Shown here: positions 49,583 through 59,894 of the stretch, one piece after another | How the letters are laid out: each line of letters starts with the position of its first letter | Position numbering within the stretch: position 1 is the first letter of the stretch | Assembly (NCBI RefSeq): GCF_007998985.1 | Contig: NZ_CP041659.1 | Coordinates: 1,920,001 to 1,984,000 of the forward strand | DNA length: 64,000 nt | Direction: 5' to 3' | Source of the DNA: Sphingomonas xanthus | GTDB lineage: Bacteria > Pseudomonadota > Alphaproteobacteria > Sphingomonadales > Sphingomonadaceae | Translations under genes and position numbers: made by a program | Notes under the pieces: generated by a model | The model's input: only the letters and a program-made list of their open reading frames with translations | Told to the model about the DNA's origin: nothing | The model's database searches: none

Positions 49583-51190
49583 GTGAGCGAGCGCACCCCC
49601 GCGCACAAGTTGAACGACCAGGGCATCGATACCCGGGCGACGATTCACTGGAATCTGACGACTGCGCCGCTGGTCGAGCAGGCCGTGGCGCGCGGAGAAG
49701 GCCAGCTCGCGAAGGACGGCCCGCTGGTCGTTCGCACCGGCAAGCATACCGGCCGCAGCGCGCAGGACCGCTTCGTGGTCCGCAATTCGGTCAGCGAAGG
49801 AGCGGTCTGGTGGGGCAAGTCGAACCGGCCGATGGATGCCGATGCGTTCGACCGCCTTTACGCCGATTTCCTCGCTCATCTCGGCACTAAGGACACGCTA
49901 TTCGTCGCTGACCTGTTCGGCGGCTCGCAGCCCGAAAACCAAGTCCGCGTCCGCGTGATCAACGAGTTCGCATGGCACAATTTGTTCATTCGTACGCTGC
50001 TTGTCCGCCCCGAGGCCGACCAGCTGCCGAACTTCGTGCCCGAATATACGATCATCGACCTGCCGAGCTTCAAGGCCGATCCTGAGAAACATGGTTGCCG
50101 CAGCGAGACGGTGATTGCCGTGAACCTGGAAAAGAAGCTGATCCTGATCGGCGGCACCGCTTATGCCGGCGAGATGAAGAAAAGTGTTTTCGGCCTGTTG
50201 AATTTCCTGCTGCCGGAGAAGGGCATCATGCCGATGCATTGTTCGGCGAATATCGGCCCGGACGGCGACACAGCGATCTTCTTCGGCCTGTCGGGAACCG
50301 GCAAGACCACCTTGTCGGCAGATCCCAATCGCACGCTGATCGGCGACGATGAACATGGCTGGTCGGATACGGCGGTCTTCAACTTCGAAGGCGGCTGCTA
50401 CGCCAAGATGATCCGACTGTCGGCCGAGGCCGAGCCGGAGATCTACGCCACTACCAAGAGGTTCGGCACGGTGCTCGAGAATGTCGTGATGGATCCCGTC
50501 ACGCGCGAACTCGACCTCGACGACAACAGCTATGCCGAAAATAGCCGCGGTGCTTATCCGATCGATTATATTCCGAATTCGTCGGAACGGAACATGGGAC
50601 CGCTGCCCAAGAACATCGTCATGCTGACTGCCGATGCCTTCGGCGTTCTGCCGCCGATCGCCCGCCTCACGCCCGACCAGGCAATGTATCACTTCCTGTC
50701 GGGTTATACCGCCAAGGTTGCCGGCACGGAGATTGGCGTGACCGAGCCGGAAGCGACCTTTTCGACCTGCTTTGGCGCGCCCTTCATGCCGCGTCACCCG
50801 TCGGTATATGGCAATTTGCTCAAGGACCGGATCGCCAAGGGCGGCGTCACCTGCTGGCTGGTCAACACCGGTTGGACCGGCGGGAAATATGGTGTCGGCA
50901 AGCGCATGCCGATCAAGGCCACCCGCGCATTGCTCAACGCCGCGCTCGACGGCAGCCTGAACAAAGCCGAGTTCCGCAAGGACCCCAATTTCGGTTTCGA
51001 AGTGCCGGTCTCGGTCCCGGGGCTGGAGTCGGCGATCCTCGACCCGCGCAGCACCTGGGCGGACAAGGACGATTATGACCGCACGGCGGCCAAGCTGGTC
51101 GACCTGTTCGTGGAGAACTTCGCCGAGTTTGCGGAGCATGTCGACGAGGGCGTTCGACAATCGGGGCCGCGGGTGACCGCCGCAGCCTGA
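49583..51190 (+). CDS. pckA: Phosphoenolpyruvate carboxykinase (ATP)
   Basis: Converts oxaloacetate and ATP to phosphoenolpyruvate, CO2 and ADP, the entry to gluconeogenesis. The 535 residues include RTPxH-like elements early ([13 protein letters not shown]), the kinase P-loop [14 protein letters not shown] (235 on), the metal-binding [10 protein letters not shown], and [10 protein letters not shown]. It starts with GTG, GGGAGAAT lying upstream. In alphaproteobacteria pckA is divergent from chvI/chvG, as here. A short hairpin (GCCCGAT...ATCGGGC) lies just after the stop, without a T-run. Confidence 0.97.
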   Translation: MSERTPAHKLNDQGIDTRATIHWNLTTAPLVEQAVARGEGQLAKDGPLVVRTGKHTGRSAQDRFVVRNSVSEGAVWWGKSNRPMDADAFDRLYADFLAHLGTKDTLFVADLFGGSQPENQVRVRVINEFAWHNLFIRTLLVRPEADQLPNFVPEYTIIDLPSFKADPEKHGCRSETVIAVNLEKKLILIGGTAYAGEMKKSVFGLLNFLLPEKGIMPMHCSANIGPDGDTAIFFGLSGTGKTTLSADPNRTLIGDDEHGWSDTAVFNFEGGCYAKMIRLSAEAEPEIYATTKRFGTVLENVVMDPVTRELDLDDNSYAENSRGAYPIDYIPNSSERNMGPLPKNIVMLTADAFGVLPPIARLTPDQAMYHFLSGYTAKVAGTEIGVTEPEATFSTCFGAPFMPRHPSVYGNLLKDRIAKGGVTCWLVNTGWTGGKYGVGKRMPIKATRALLNAALDGSLNKAEFRKDPNFGFEVPVSVPGLESAILDPRSTWADKDDYDRTAAKLVDLFVENFAEFAEHVDEGVRQSGPRVTAAA

Positions 51191-51237
51191 CCGGCCCGAT
51201 TGTTCGATCGGGCTCCGCAAAAGGGAAAGCCCGATCG

Positions 51238-51684
51238 ATGACGGAATTCGATGTTCGACTATTTGCTCATGACGAGGCCGTCGCCCATGTCGGCGAGGGC
51301 CTCGTCCAGCGCACCTTGCCGCGGTCCGAATGGACCCATGAGGCGCATCTGGGCGCAACGTGCTGGCTGATCCTCAAACGCCCGGATATCGACTTGGATC
51401 GCGATATTCGGGCGATTATCGCCGACTATAACGCAAGCGTCGGCGGGGTGAATAGCGACCATGAAGGCTATCACGACACCATTACCCGCGCCTATTTGCA
51501 TGGCGTGCGGCATTTTCTCGCCCAGGTCGGCAGTGATCGCCCGATCCACGAGCTGGTCAACGCCTTGCTTCGCTCACCGGTCGGCCGGCGCGATTGGCCA
51601 TTGCGCTTCTGGTCGCGGGAGCGATTGATGAGCGTCGAAGCGAGGCGCGGATATGTCGAGCCGGATCTGGCGCCTTTGCCGTGA
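51238..51684 (+). CDS. Conserved-looking hypothetical protein (148 aa)
   Basis: I do not recognise the function. The protein starts MTEFDVRLFAHDEAVAHVGE and contains a distinctive core: LPRSEWTHEAHLGATCWLIL and GYHDTITRAYLHGVRHFL. Histidines in WTHEAHLG and GYHDTIT are spaced like metal ligands, a possible sign of a metal-dependent hydrolase-like helical fold. The end (FWSRERLMSVEARRGYVEPD) is basic, then acidic. No signal or membrane helix. It follows pckA after 47 bases on the same strand, so it could be transcribed with it. Confidence 0.7.
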   Translation: MTEFDVRLFAHDEAVAHVGEGLVQRTLPRSEWTHEAHLGATCWLILKRPDIDLDRDIRAIIADYNASVGGVNSDHEGYHDTITRAYLHGVRHFLAQVGSDRPIHELVNALLRSPVGRRDWPLRFWSRERLMSVEARRGYVEPDLAPLP

Positions 51685-51689
51685 TGCCG

Positions 51690-52307
51690 TCAGCCGAGGA
51701 ATTCGTCGGCCCGGATCGCTAGCTCGGTTCGGTTCTTGACGTCGAGCTTGTCGAAAACCGCATGAAGATAGGCCTTCACCGTGCCCTCGGTCACCCCCAA
51801 TTGTTCGGCGATTTCCCTGTTTCGCAAGCCTTTGCGCACGAAGGTAATCAGCTGCCTCTCGCGCGGGGCGAGTTGGGGACGGCCGCGCCAGCGGCCTCCG
51901 GCCTCGAGCTGCCTCTCGCGCTCATCCAGTTCGGGATCGATCCACTGCCGCCCTATCTTTACCGCTTCGAGACATTCGAGAAGATGGGCCGGGTCGCTGT
52001 TCTTGAGAACGATTCCATCCACACCCAACCGCTTGGCTTCGATTAATGCCGAATCTTCAATCGCCGCAGTCAGCAGGATTACCCGTACCTCCTTCTTGGT
52101 ACCGCGTATCTGGCGCAGCACCGCCATGCCGCCGTCCCCTGGCATGTTGAGGTCGAGCAGCAAGACATCTGGCGATAGTAATGCAAGGCTCGCGAGCGCA
52201 GCCGACCCGCTGGTCTCCGTTCCAACCAGCTTGAACTCGCTGTTCCGCAGCAACACTTCGATTGCGGTGCGGATCATCGGATGGTCGTCAGCAAGCAGCA
52301 GATTCAT
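51690..52307 (-). CDS. NarL/FixJ-type response regulator
   Basis: A 205-residue regulator: a receiver with DD (7-8), phosphoacceptor D52 in LLLDLNMPGDGG and lysine K102 (IVLKNSD); and a LuxR-type C-terminal helix-turn-helix LAPRERQLITFVRKGLRNRE, then IAEQLGVTEGTVKAYLHAVF and DKLDVKNRTEL. The stop is 5 bases from that of the convergent hypothetical gene. Its start overlaps the end of the histidine kinase gene by 4 bases (52304-52307), so the two form an operon and surely a cognate pair. The signal is unknown. Confidence 0.92.
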   Translation of the reverse strand: MNLLLADDHPMIRTAIEVLLRNSEFKLVGTETSGSAALASLALLSPDVLLLDLNMPGDGGMAVLRQIRGTKKEVRVILLTAAIEDSALIEAKRLGVDGIVLKNSDPAHLLECLEAVKIGRQWIDPELDERERQLEAGGRWRGRPQLAPRERQLITFVRKGLRNREIAEQLGVTEGTVKAYLHAVFDKLDVKNRTELAIRADEFLG

Positions 52308-53944
52308 CCCGCACCCCCTTGATCGATCGGCAGTGCGAAGGAGAGTTTGGTCACGCCCATTCCGCGGGCAATATCGATGGCTCCACCAGCCTGCTCCACT
52401 CGCTCGCGAAGCGATAGTGGCAGCTCGAGCATATTCTGACGCCGCGGAAATTCCGTCCCGTCGTTCACGATTTCCAATGTCACCGAATCCGAAGTTGCGC
52501 TCAGATCAATGCCAACCGTCTTTGCACCAGCATGCCGGACCGCGTTGGCGACACTTTCCCTAACGATCTGGTTTGCATCCAGCCGCAAGCGTGTCGGGAT
52601 CGCCTGTTCGCCCACCGACGTGATGATCGTGCAATCAATGTCCCATTGGCGGCTCAACCGTTCGGCCAGGGCCGCAAGGTCGCTGCCAAGTTCAGCAATT
52701 GCGGTCATCGGCCCGCTTCGCAGCGCGGTGATGAATGCCCGAAGCTCTCGCTGTTCTTGCATCATAAGCTGCTTTAGTTCGTCGAGGTCAGCTTGGATGT
52801 TGCGGCCCATCATATGCGATCGTTTGGTGGCTTCGATGCGATAGGCTGCGCCGGCAATGAATTGGACGACACTGTCGTGTAAGTCGCGCGCCAGTGCGAG
52901 GCGGGACCGGGATTCGGCCCGCTCCTCGGCGTTTTTCAGCACGGCGTGCCGCTGGAGATGGTTGGCGATTCCCTCCGCGACCTTGTCGGCTAGATCGAGG
53001 TGATTGAGGCACAGGCCCGGGACATCGTCGAGGCAGATGAGCCCTTCACCGCTAGTCGCCGTGATCGGAAAAGCGATGCCTGTGGTGAGGAATTTCGAGT
53101 TAATCAAGAATTGCGGCATCGCGGTCGCAAGTTCGAGATGGCGTAGGTCGCGCTGGCTGTCGATCCGTAGCGCTCGTCCCCGGTCCAGATCGTAAAGGAT
53201 TGCCCCGGGAAGGACCAGGTCCTGCTCCAGTTCCTCCGGGATATCGATCAGCCGCATCCCGTCGGCGTCGAGCGAGAGCCCTGCCGGCCATTTTCGCTCG
53301 CCCTCGCGCCAGACTATAAAACCGGACTTGGCGCCAAACCGGTCGACGGTAGCGCGCAAGACAGCCTCATGCGGGGATTCGTCAAGCGTCGAATGCCCGA
53401 TCGAAAGGGCTTCGCCGATGTCACCATGGGTCCAGCTCTGTCTTGCGCCGAACCAAATCAGGATGATCGACAAGACCACCAGCTGGCCGGTCCGGACGAC
53501 AAAGCGCGACAGTTCGAACGGAACTCCCGACCAGGTCGCCACTAGGCCGACCAGCAGGAATACCATCGTCAGGAAAATCGCGGTGAGGGCGGTCGCATCC
53601 CAGTCCCAGCGGATTGCCGCCGACAAGAGGATGAACATGAAAAATGCAAAGAAGGGACTGGTGTAGCCGTCGGTCAGCAGGACCAGCAGGGCGAACATCA
53701 AAATGTCCACCGCATGCGCGAAGCCGGACAGGCGGGCGTCCCGCCACCAGCTGTTCCAGGTCGCGATGGTTATGACGGCAGCAAACAGGACATAGCCGCA
53801 CAGCAGCAGGTAGGTTTCTGTTGGCGCGTAGGTCGGCTGGCTGGCGTCGCTCCAGATCGTCAGCAGGAAAAGTGCTGCCAGCATGAGCCGGCCTGTCGCG
53901 ATGATCCGCCCCGACGAATGATAAGATCCATCCCCCACGCGCAA
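52304..53944 (-). CDS. NarX/DegS-type sensor histidine kinase
   Basis: The 546-residue protein has a membrane domain of about six helices in the first 200 residues (LMLAALFLLTIWS, LLLCGYVLFAAVITIATW, HAVDILMFALLVLLT, FFAFFMFILLSAAI, LTAIFLTMVFLLVGLVATW, LVVLSIILIWFG), a GAF-like region (about 205-340), then a HisKA_3 dimerisation domain with H356 in ARDLHDSVVQFIAG, and a short ATPase domain (QIVRESVANAVRHAGAKTVG, VNDGTEF). The ATPase G-box is unusual: NDGT and RGMGVTKL. It forms an operon with the NarL-type regulator. Confidence 0.9.
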   Translation of the reverse strand: MRVGDGSYHSSGRIIATGRLMLAALFLLTIWSDASQPTYAPTETYLLLCGYVLFAAVITIATWNSWWRDARLSGFAHAVDILMFALLVLLTDGYTSPFFAFFMFILLSAAIRWDWDATALTAIFLTMVFLLVGLVATWSGVPFELSRFVVRTGQLVVLSIILIWFGARQSWTHGDIGEALSIGHSTLDESPHEAVLRATVDRFGAKSGFIVWREGERKWPAGLSLDADGMRLIDIPEELEQDLVLPGAILYDLDRGRALRIDSQRDLRHLELATAMPQFLINSKFLTTGIAFPITATSGEGLICLDDVPGLCLNHLDLADKVAEGIANHLQRHAVLKNAEERAESRSRLALARDLHDSVVQFIAGAAYRIEATKRSHMMGRNIQADLDELKQLMMQEQRELRAFITALRSGPMTAIAELGSDLAALAERLSRQWDIDCTIITSVGEQAIPTRLRLDANQIVRESVANAVRHAGAKTVGIDLSATSDSVTLEIVNDGTEFPRRQNMLELPLSLRERVEQAGGAIDIARGMGVTKLSFALPIDQGGAG

Positions 53945-54130
53945 GGCTTAGCCGATTTATGCCCAAGCGCACAGGGCGGGCCGTAAGGCTATATTTTTGC
54001 GGGCATCATCTTTCGGTAACTAGGTTCTCGCTGCGCAGCTTGTTAGGATCGGCGCGTTCAAGTCCCTGGGGAGCGTAGCAGCAGCCGCGCTCCCCAAATC
54101 TATGGGACCGTCCCCTCCAACTGGTAACAG
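53945..54130. other. Gene-free gap with an inverted repeat
   Basis: 186 bases between the DUF885 gene and the histidine kinase gene (both leftward). It must hold the kinase operon promoter. Besides the inverted repeat listed at 54067-54096, a second short palindrome (GGGACcGTCCC) lies near 54105. Nothing else is seen. Confidence 0.4.
54067..54096 (-). terminator. Terminator-like inverted repeat after the DUF885 gene
   Basis: TGGGGAGCG (54067-54075) and CGCTCCCCA (54088-54096) are perfect 9-base half-sites around a 12-base loop. It lies 35 bases beyond the DUF885 stop on the transcribed strand. No T-run follows, so it is either a weak terminator or a Rho-pausing or protein-binding site. Confidence 0.45.
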
Positions 54131-55981
54131 CTATCTGCGCGCCGAGGCGATATAATAGTCGACATTGCGGGCAAGTACGTCGAGCGGCACATTGCCGCCC
54201 TTCACCAGCGTGTCGTTGAAATCGCGAAGGTCGTAGGCGCCGCTGAGCGCCTGCCGGGCCCTGCTCCGCTGGCGCAGGATCTCGCTGTGGCCGACCTTGT
54301 AACCGCAGGCCTGGCCAGCCCAGCTGCAATAGCGATCGACTTCACTGGCGACCTCGAGCGGGTTCGACCCGTTTTGCTCGACGAAGAATTGCACACCCTG
54401 TTCGCGGGACCAGCGCTTCGCGTGAAGGCCGGTATCGACTACCAAGCGGCAGGCGCGGAAGGCCAGGGACTGGAGAAAGCCGAGCCGTCCGACTTCAAAA
54501 TCCGAATAGCCACCGAGTTCATCGACCAACTGTTCCGCATAAAGGGCCCAGCCTTCGGAAAAAGCATTGAAGGCTAGCAAGGTACGGATCAGCGGTAACC
54601 GGTTGGCATAATCGCCCTGCCAGACATGACCGGGAATGGCCTCATGCGCGGTAAGGTCGGGAAGGCTGTACTTGCTGTGCAGGTCGGTGGTGCGCAGGTT
54701 GATCCAATATTTGCCCGGGATGGTCCCGTCGGGCGAGCCCGCACCGCCATAGGCGCTTGGCGCGCCGGGTTCCTCCTCGGGAGGAAGCCGCTTCACTTCG
54801 AGCCGGGCGGGGACCAGCGTGCGGAACGCCTGCGGGGTCAGTTTGCGCCAGCGGTCGAGATATTGATGGATATAGGCCATGATCTCCGCCCGGCCCTTGT
54901 CGCCTTCGCTGAACTTATATCGGGGGTCCTTGGCCAGCGCGTTCATGCGGTCGCCTACAGAGCCCTGGGTGTAGCCGATCTTGCGCAGGATCGGATCCAT
55001 CTGGCCGTGCAGCTCAGCCAGTTCGCGAAGGCCCATCTGGTGGATTTCTTCCGGCGTCATGCTGGTCGTGGTCGAGGCCTTCAATGCCCAGGCATAAAAG
55101 GCGTCGCCTCCCGGCCGGGCCCAAAGACCGGCATCCATTGTCGCCCTGCCGCGCTGCGCCCTGAGCTCGTCGAGTTGGCGGGTCAACGCCGGGGCAACCC
55201 GGCCACGGACGATCGCGTCCGCGCGCGGCCCCCAATTACCGGCTATCCCCGCGTTCCGGGTGCGGCGGACCAGGCTTTCGACCAGCGCGCCGCCTTTGCG
55301 GGCACCGCCAAGGGCCTGGTCCATCTGCTTGATCGCCTTGTCGAGCAGGAATGCCGGCGGGATCAGCCCCTTGGCGGCAGCGTCTTTCATGCGTCCAAGC
55401 TCGCCGTCGAGCTGGACCGCATAGCTGTCGAGACGGGAAAGATAGGCCTCGGCGTCGGGCGCCGTCTTCACCTGATGGTCGGTGTCGAGGAAGCGCGGCA
55501 CGTCAAGATAGGCGCCGACGTTCTGGATCACGACATAGGGGGTATTTCGCCAGCCTCCGACCGCGACATCGCCATAGGGTTGGGCAAATCCCTCGAGCGC
55601 CGTGCGGTAGGCGGATTTGACCACCTCGATGCTGGTGCGGGTCGAATGGCTGAGGCTGGCGGTGTCGACCATCTCTGCGCGCGCAAGGTCAGCGCGCAAC
55701 TGTCCGGCAAGCTGGTCTTGGCCCGCCTGGCTGCGGTCAGCGAGCTTGAAGCGAAGATCGGCATTGGCGCCGGCGTCGAGCGCGAGGCTGGTCGCGCCTT
55801 CGGGCGAAAGGCGCAGCAGATTGCTGCCGAAGGACTCGATCAGGGCATTGGCTGCCCCATCGCCGGCCACCGCTCCCGGCGTTCCGACAAGGGTTGGCGC
55901 GCAGCCGGGAAGGGAAATGCCAGCGACACCCGCGGATAGGGCGCCAAGCGCCTGGCGACGCGAATAGCTGAAATCGTTCAC
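54131..55981 (-). CDS. DUF885 family protein, Tat-exported, possible lipoprotein
   Basis: 616 residues from GTG at 55981, which has GGAGTCCCCCC upstream. The N-terminus carries a twin-arginine motif (SRRQALG) and a hydrophobic stretch ending SLPGC, which also reads as a lipobox, so a Tat-exported lipoprotein is likely. The body shows the DUF885 core, with HEAIPGH in DLTAHEAIPGHVWQGDY (possible metal site) and later NAFSEGWALYAEQLVDELGG with the conserved glutamate. The family is thought to be metallopeptidase-like. The longer frame to 56038 has non-coding-looking residues. Confidence 0.88.
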   Translation of the reverse strand: MNDFSYSRRQALGALSAGVAGISLPGCAPTLVGTPGAVAGDGAANALIESFGSNLLRLSPEGATSLALDAGANADLRFKLADRSQAGQDQLAGQLRADLARAEMVDTASLSHSTRTSIEVVKSAYRTALEGFAQPYGDVAVGGWRNTPYVVIQNVGAYLDVPRFLDTDHQVKTAPDAEAYLSRLDSYAVQLDGELGRMKDAAAKGLIPPAFLLDKAIKQMDQALGGARKGGALVESLVRRTRNAGIAGNWGPRADAIVRGRVAPALTRQLDELRAQRGRATMDAGLWARPGGDAFYAWALKASTTTSMTPEEIHQMGLRELAELHGQMDPILRKIGYTQGSVGDRMNALAKDPRYKFSEGDKGRAEIMAYIHQYLDRWRKLTPQAFRTLVPARLEVKRLPPEEEPGAPSAYGGAGSPDGTIPGKYWINLRTTDLHSKYSLPDLTAHEAIPGHVWQGDYANRLPLIRTLLAFNAFSEGWALYAEQLVDELGGYSDFEVGRLGFLQSLAFRACRLVVDTGLHAKRWSREQGVQFFVEQNGSNPLEVASEVDRYCSWAGQACGYKVGHSEILRQRSRARQALSGAYDLRDFNDTLVKGGNVPLDVLARNVDYYIASARR

Positions 55982-55995
55982 GGGGGGACTCCGGG

Positions 55996-56451
55996 TCAGG
56001 CAGGGGGAAGGATGCGGATAGGCTCCACGGTCAGGCAATTGCCGTCAACCCCGGTCACTTCAACCCGATCGCCAGGGGCGGCCGGACCGCCGCGAGCGCT
56101 CCATTCGCCGTCGCCGACGCGCACTCGCCCGCCATGGTCGTCGACGGGTTCGACAACCAGCACGATGCGGCCGATCATCCGGCGGGCGGGATCGTTGAGC
56201 GTGGTGGTGTGGGGTCCGGTGTCAGGCTCTGCGTACCAGCGTTTCCCGATCATCACGGCAAGGCCGGTATAGACCACGAACAATGCCAGCTGCGGCGCCA
56301 GGCCAAGGTCGAACAGAAGCGTGAACAGGCCGGTGGCGATTGCCGCCGCGCCAAGAAAGACAAGAAAAAAGCCCGGCGCGACAATTTCCGCGATCAGCAA
56401 CAGGAGGCCGGCGATTGCCCAAAGCCAGCCGGCCTCGATGTCGCCGAACAT
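55996..56451 (-). CDS. NfeD-like membrane protein
   Basis: 151 residues: two or three helices in the first 80 residues (WLWAIAGLLLLIAEIVAPGF, FLVFLGAAAIATGLFTLLF, LALFVVYTGLAVMIGKRW), followed by a soluble OB-fold domain (GRIVLVVEPVDDHGGRVRVG, EWSARGGPAAPGDRVEVTGV). NfeD proteins pair with SPFH proteins, and the SPFH gene is directly upstream, overlapping by one base (TGATG). The two together probably organise membrane domains. It corresponds to YbbK in the E. coli YbbK/QmcA pair. Confidence 0.9.
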   Translation of the reverse strand: MFGDIEAGWLWAIAGLLLLIAEIVAPGFFLVFLGAAAIATGLFTLLFDLGLAPQLALFVVYTGLAVMIGKRWYAEPDTGPHTTTLNDPARRMIGRIVLVVEPVDDHGGRVRVGDGEWSARGGPAAPGDRVEVTGVDGNCLTVEPIRILPPA

Positions 56452-57449
56452 CAGCCTTCGATCCGGTCAACGCCGGGAACCGACGGGTTGGTGCCACGGC
56501 CGGTACGGCTGGTGGGAGCCGGTCGCGGAGCCGGGGTGGTGACTTCTCCGCCGAGTGCTTCCTTGGCGATTGCCCCGATGCCGCCAAGCGAGCCGATCAA
56601 CTGGGTCGCCTCAACGGGGAAGAGGATGGTCTTGGCATTGCTCGACCGGGCGAACTCGGCGATCGCCTCGACATATTTCTGGGCGACGAAATAATTGATG
56701 GCCTGTGCATTCCCCCCCGCGATCGCGTCCGAAACCAGGGTGGTTGCCTTGGCCTCGGCCTCGGCCGACCGCTCGCGCGCCTCGGCCTCGCGGAACGCGG
56801 ACTCCTTGAACCCTTCGGCCTTCAGGATCTGGCCTTGCTTCAGGCCTTCTGCCTGGAGGATAGCGGCGGCGCGCAGGCCCTCGGCTTCAAGAATCGCAGC
56901 GCGCTTTTCGCGCTCGGCTTTCATCTGCCTTGCCATGGCATTGGAAATGTCCTGCGGCGGGCGGATGTCCTTGACCTCGACGCGGGTGATCTTGACCCCC
57001 CAGGCCTCGGTCGCCTGGTCGACGACGGACAGCAGCCGGGCATTGATCTCGTCGCGTTTCGAAAGCGTTTCATCAAGGTCCATCGAGCCCATGACGGTGC
57101 GCAGGTTGGTGGTCGAAAGCGCCATGATCGCGGCATAAAGGTCGCTCACTTCATACGCCGCCTTTGCCGCGTCGAGTACCTGGAAGAAGACCACGCCGTC
57201 GACCGCGACCATCGCATTGTCCCTGGTGATGATCTCCTGCCCGGGAATGTCGACCACCTGCTCCATCACGTTGATCTTGTGGCCGACGCGGTAGACAAAG
57301 GGGGTGACGAAGTTGAATCCCGGCTCGGCCGTCCGGACGAATTTGCCGAACCGCTCGATGGTGTAGCGATAGCCCTGGCGGACGATCTTGACGCTCATCA
57401 TGACGATCAGCAGCGCAAGAACTACCAGTCCGAACAGAAATTCCAGCAT
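56451..57449 (-). CDS. SPFH/Band 7 (stomatin/prohibitin, QmcA-like) protein
   Basis: The 332-residue protein has an N-terminal membrane anchor ([19 protein letters not shown]), an SPFH domain (about 25-195: [60 protein letters not shown]), a long coiled coil rich in Ala/Glu (about 195-260: [20 protein letters not shown] and others) and a variable tail. It matches QmcA of E. coli. It forms high-order rings on the inner membrane together with NfeD, whose gene starts within its last codon. Confidence 0.92.
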   Translation of the reverse strand: MLEFLFGLVVLALLIVMMSVKIVRQGYRYTIERFGKFVRTAEPGFNFVTPFVYRVGHKINVMEQVVDIPGQEIITRDNAMVAVDGVVFFQVLDAAKAAYEVSDLYAAIMALSTTNLRTVMGSMDLDETLSKRDEINARLLSVVDQATEAWGVKITRVEVKDIRPPQDISNAMARQMKAEREKRAAILEAEGLRAAAILQAEGLKQGQILKAEGFKESAFREAEARERSAEAEAKATTLVSDAIAGGNAQAINYFVAQKYVEAIAEFARSSNAKTILFPVEATQLIGSLGGIGAIAKEALGGEVTTPAPRPAPTSRTGRGTNPSVPGVDRIEG

Positions 57450-57512
57450 TTCACACCCCCTTCAATGGGGCCATGATGCAAAGCCTGCGGCAAAGAGGGA
57501 AGGAAAATCGGC

Positions 57513-58319
57513 ATGGCGGTGAACCTGTTCGACAAGCGGGCGGTGCTGTTTCTGCCCGCGAACAACCCGCGCGCGATCGCAAAGGCCCGGGCCAGCGACG
57601 CCGATCTCGTCATCCTCGACCTTGAGGATGCGGTGGGGCCTGAACAAAAGGAGGAAGCGCGTGCAGCGGCGGTGGAGGCGGTCGACGAAGCCTGGCCGAT
57701 GCCGGTCGCGATCCGGATCAATGCCGTGCGCACCCAATGGCATGGGCTCGACGTGCTGGCCGCCGCGCACAGCGAAGCTGACCTGGTTATTGTCCCGCGG
57801 GCCGAGTCGCAACAGGACCTGCATTATCTGCGAAGCCATACCGGCAAGCCGGTGGCGGCGATGATCGAAACGGCCAAAGGCGTGCTGGCGTCGCGCGCGA
57901 TTGCAGAAGAGACGGTCGCGCTGATCGCGGGAACCAATGATCTCGCCGCCGATCTTCGGCTGCCGCGCGGGGCGGGCAAGGCGCCGATGCAGACCGCGCT
58001 GCAGATGATCGTCCTGTCGGCGCGGGCAGCCGGGATTGCGGCATTCGACGGGGTTTTCAATGCGCTCGACGACTTGGAAGGCTTTGCCGCCGAAGCCGCC
58101 GAGGCGCGGATGATGGGGTTTGACGGTAAGACCCTGATCCACCCCAATCAGATCGCCCCTTGCCATGCGGCCTTTTCGCCGTCGGACGAGGAAGTGGCGC
58201 GGGCCATGCGTCTGGTTGATGCGGCGACCGGCGGTGCCGAACGCTTCGAGGGCGAGATGATCGAACGGATGCATGTCGAGGCCGCCCGCCGGTTGCTGGC
58301 AAGGTCGCCGCGATCCTGA
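57513..58319 (+). CDS. HpcH/HpaI-CitE family CoA ester lyase
   Basis: A 268-residue TIM-barrel lyase with the family motif DLVILDLEDAVGPEQK (acidic metal ligands), AIRINAV near 69, AAMIETAKGV and LIAGTNDLAADL, and the C-terminal GFDGKTLIHPNQIAP. These enzymes cleave or make C-C bonds with CoA thioesters, for example citramalyl-CoA, malyl-CoA or beta-methylmalyl-CoA; the substrate cannot be read from sequence. It is divergent from the SPFH gene and followed, after 39 bases, by guaB. Confidence 0.88.
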   Translation: MAVNLFDKRAVLFLPANNPRAIAKARASDADLVILDLEDAVGPEQKEEARAAAVEAVDEAWPMPVAIRINAVRTQWHGLDVLAAAHSEADLVIVPRAESQQDLHYLRSHTGKPVAAMIETAKGVLASRAIAEETVALIAGTNDLAADLRLPRGAGKAPMQTALQMIVLSARAAGIAAFDGVFNALDDLEGFAAEAAEARMMGFDGKTLIHPNQIAPCHAAFSPSDEEVARAMRLVDAATGGAERFEGEMIERMHVEAARRLLARSPRS

Positions 58320-59828
<1,509 letters not shown>

Positions 59829-59894
59829 CCTGCCCTTGGCAAAGCGCATGAGCATCGCGCAGAAGCGGCATTCAGTCATCGCCGGTGGCCGCCG

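Noticed and set aside
51191..51237. Terminator after pckA (GCCCGAT...ATCGGGC)
   Set aside because: Stem of seven pairs but no T-run, and the same bases recur just before the next gene; too weak to list as a terminator.
49898..51358. 486-codon open frame antisense to pckA
   Set aside because: pckA is certain; the antisense product is a shadow.
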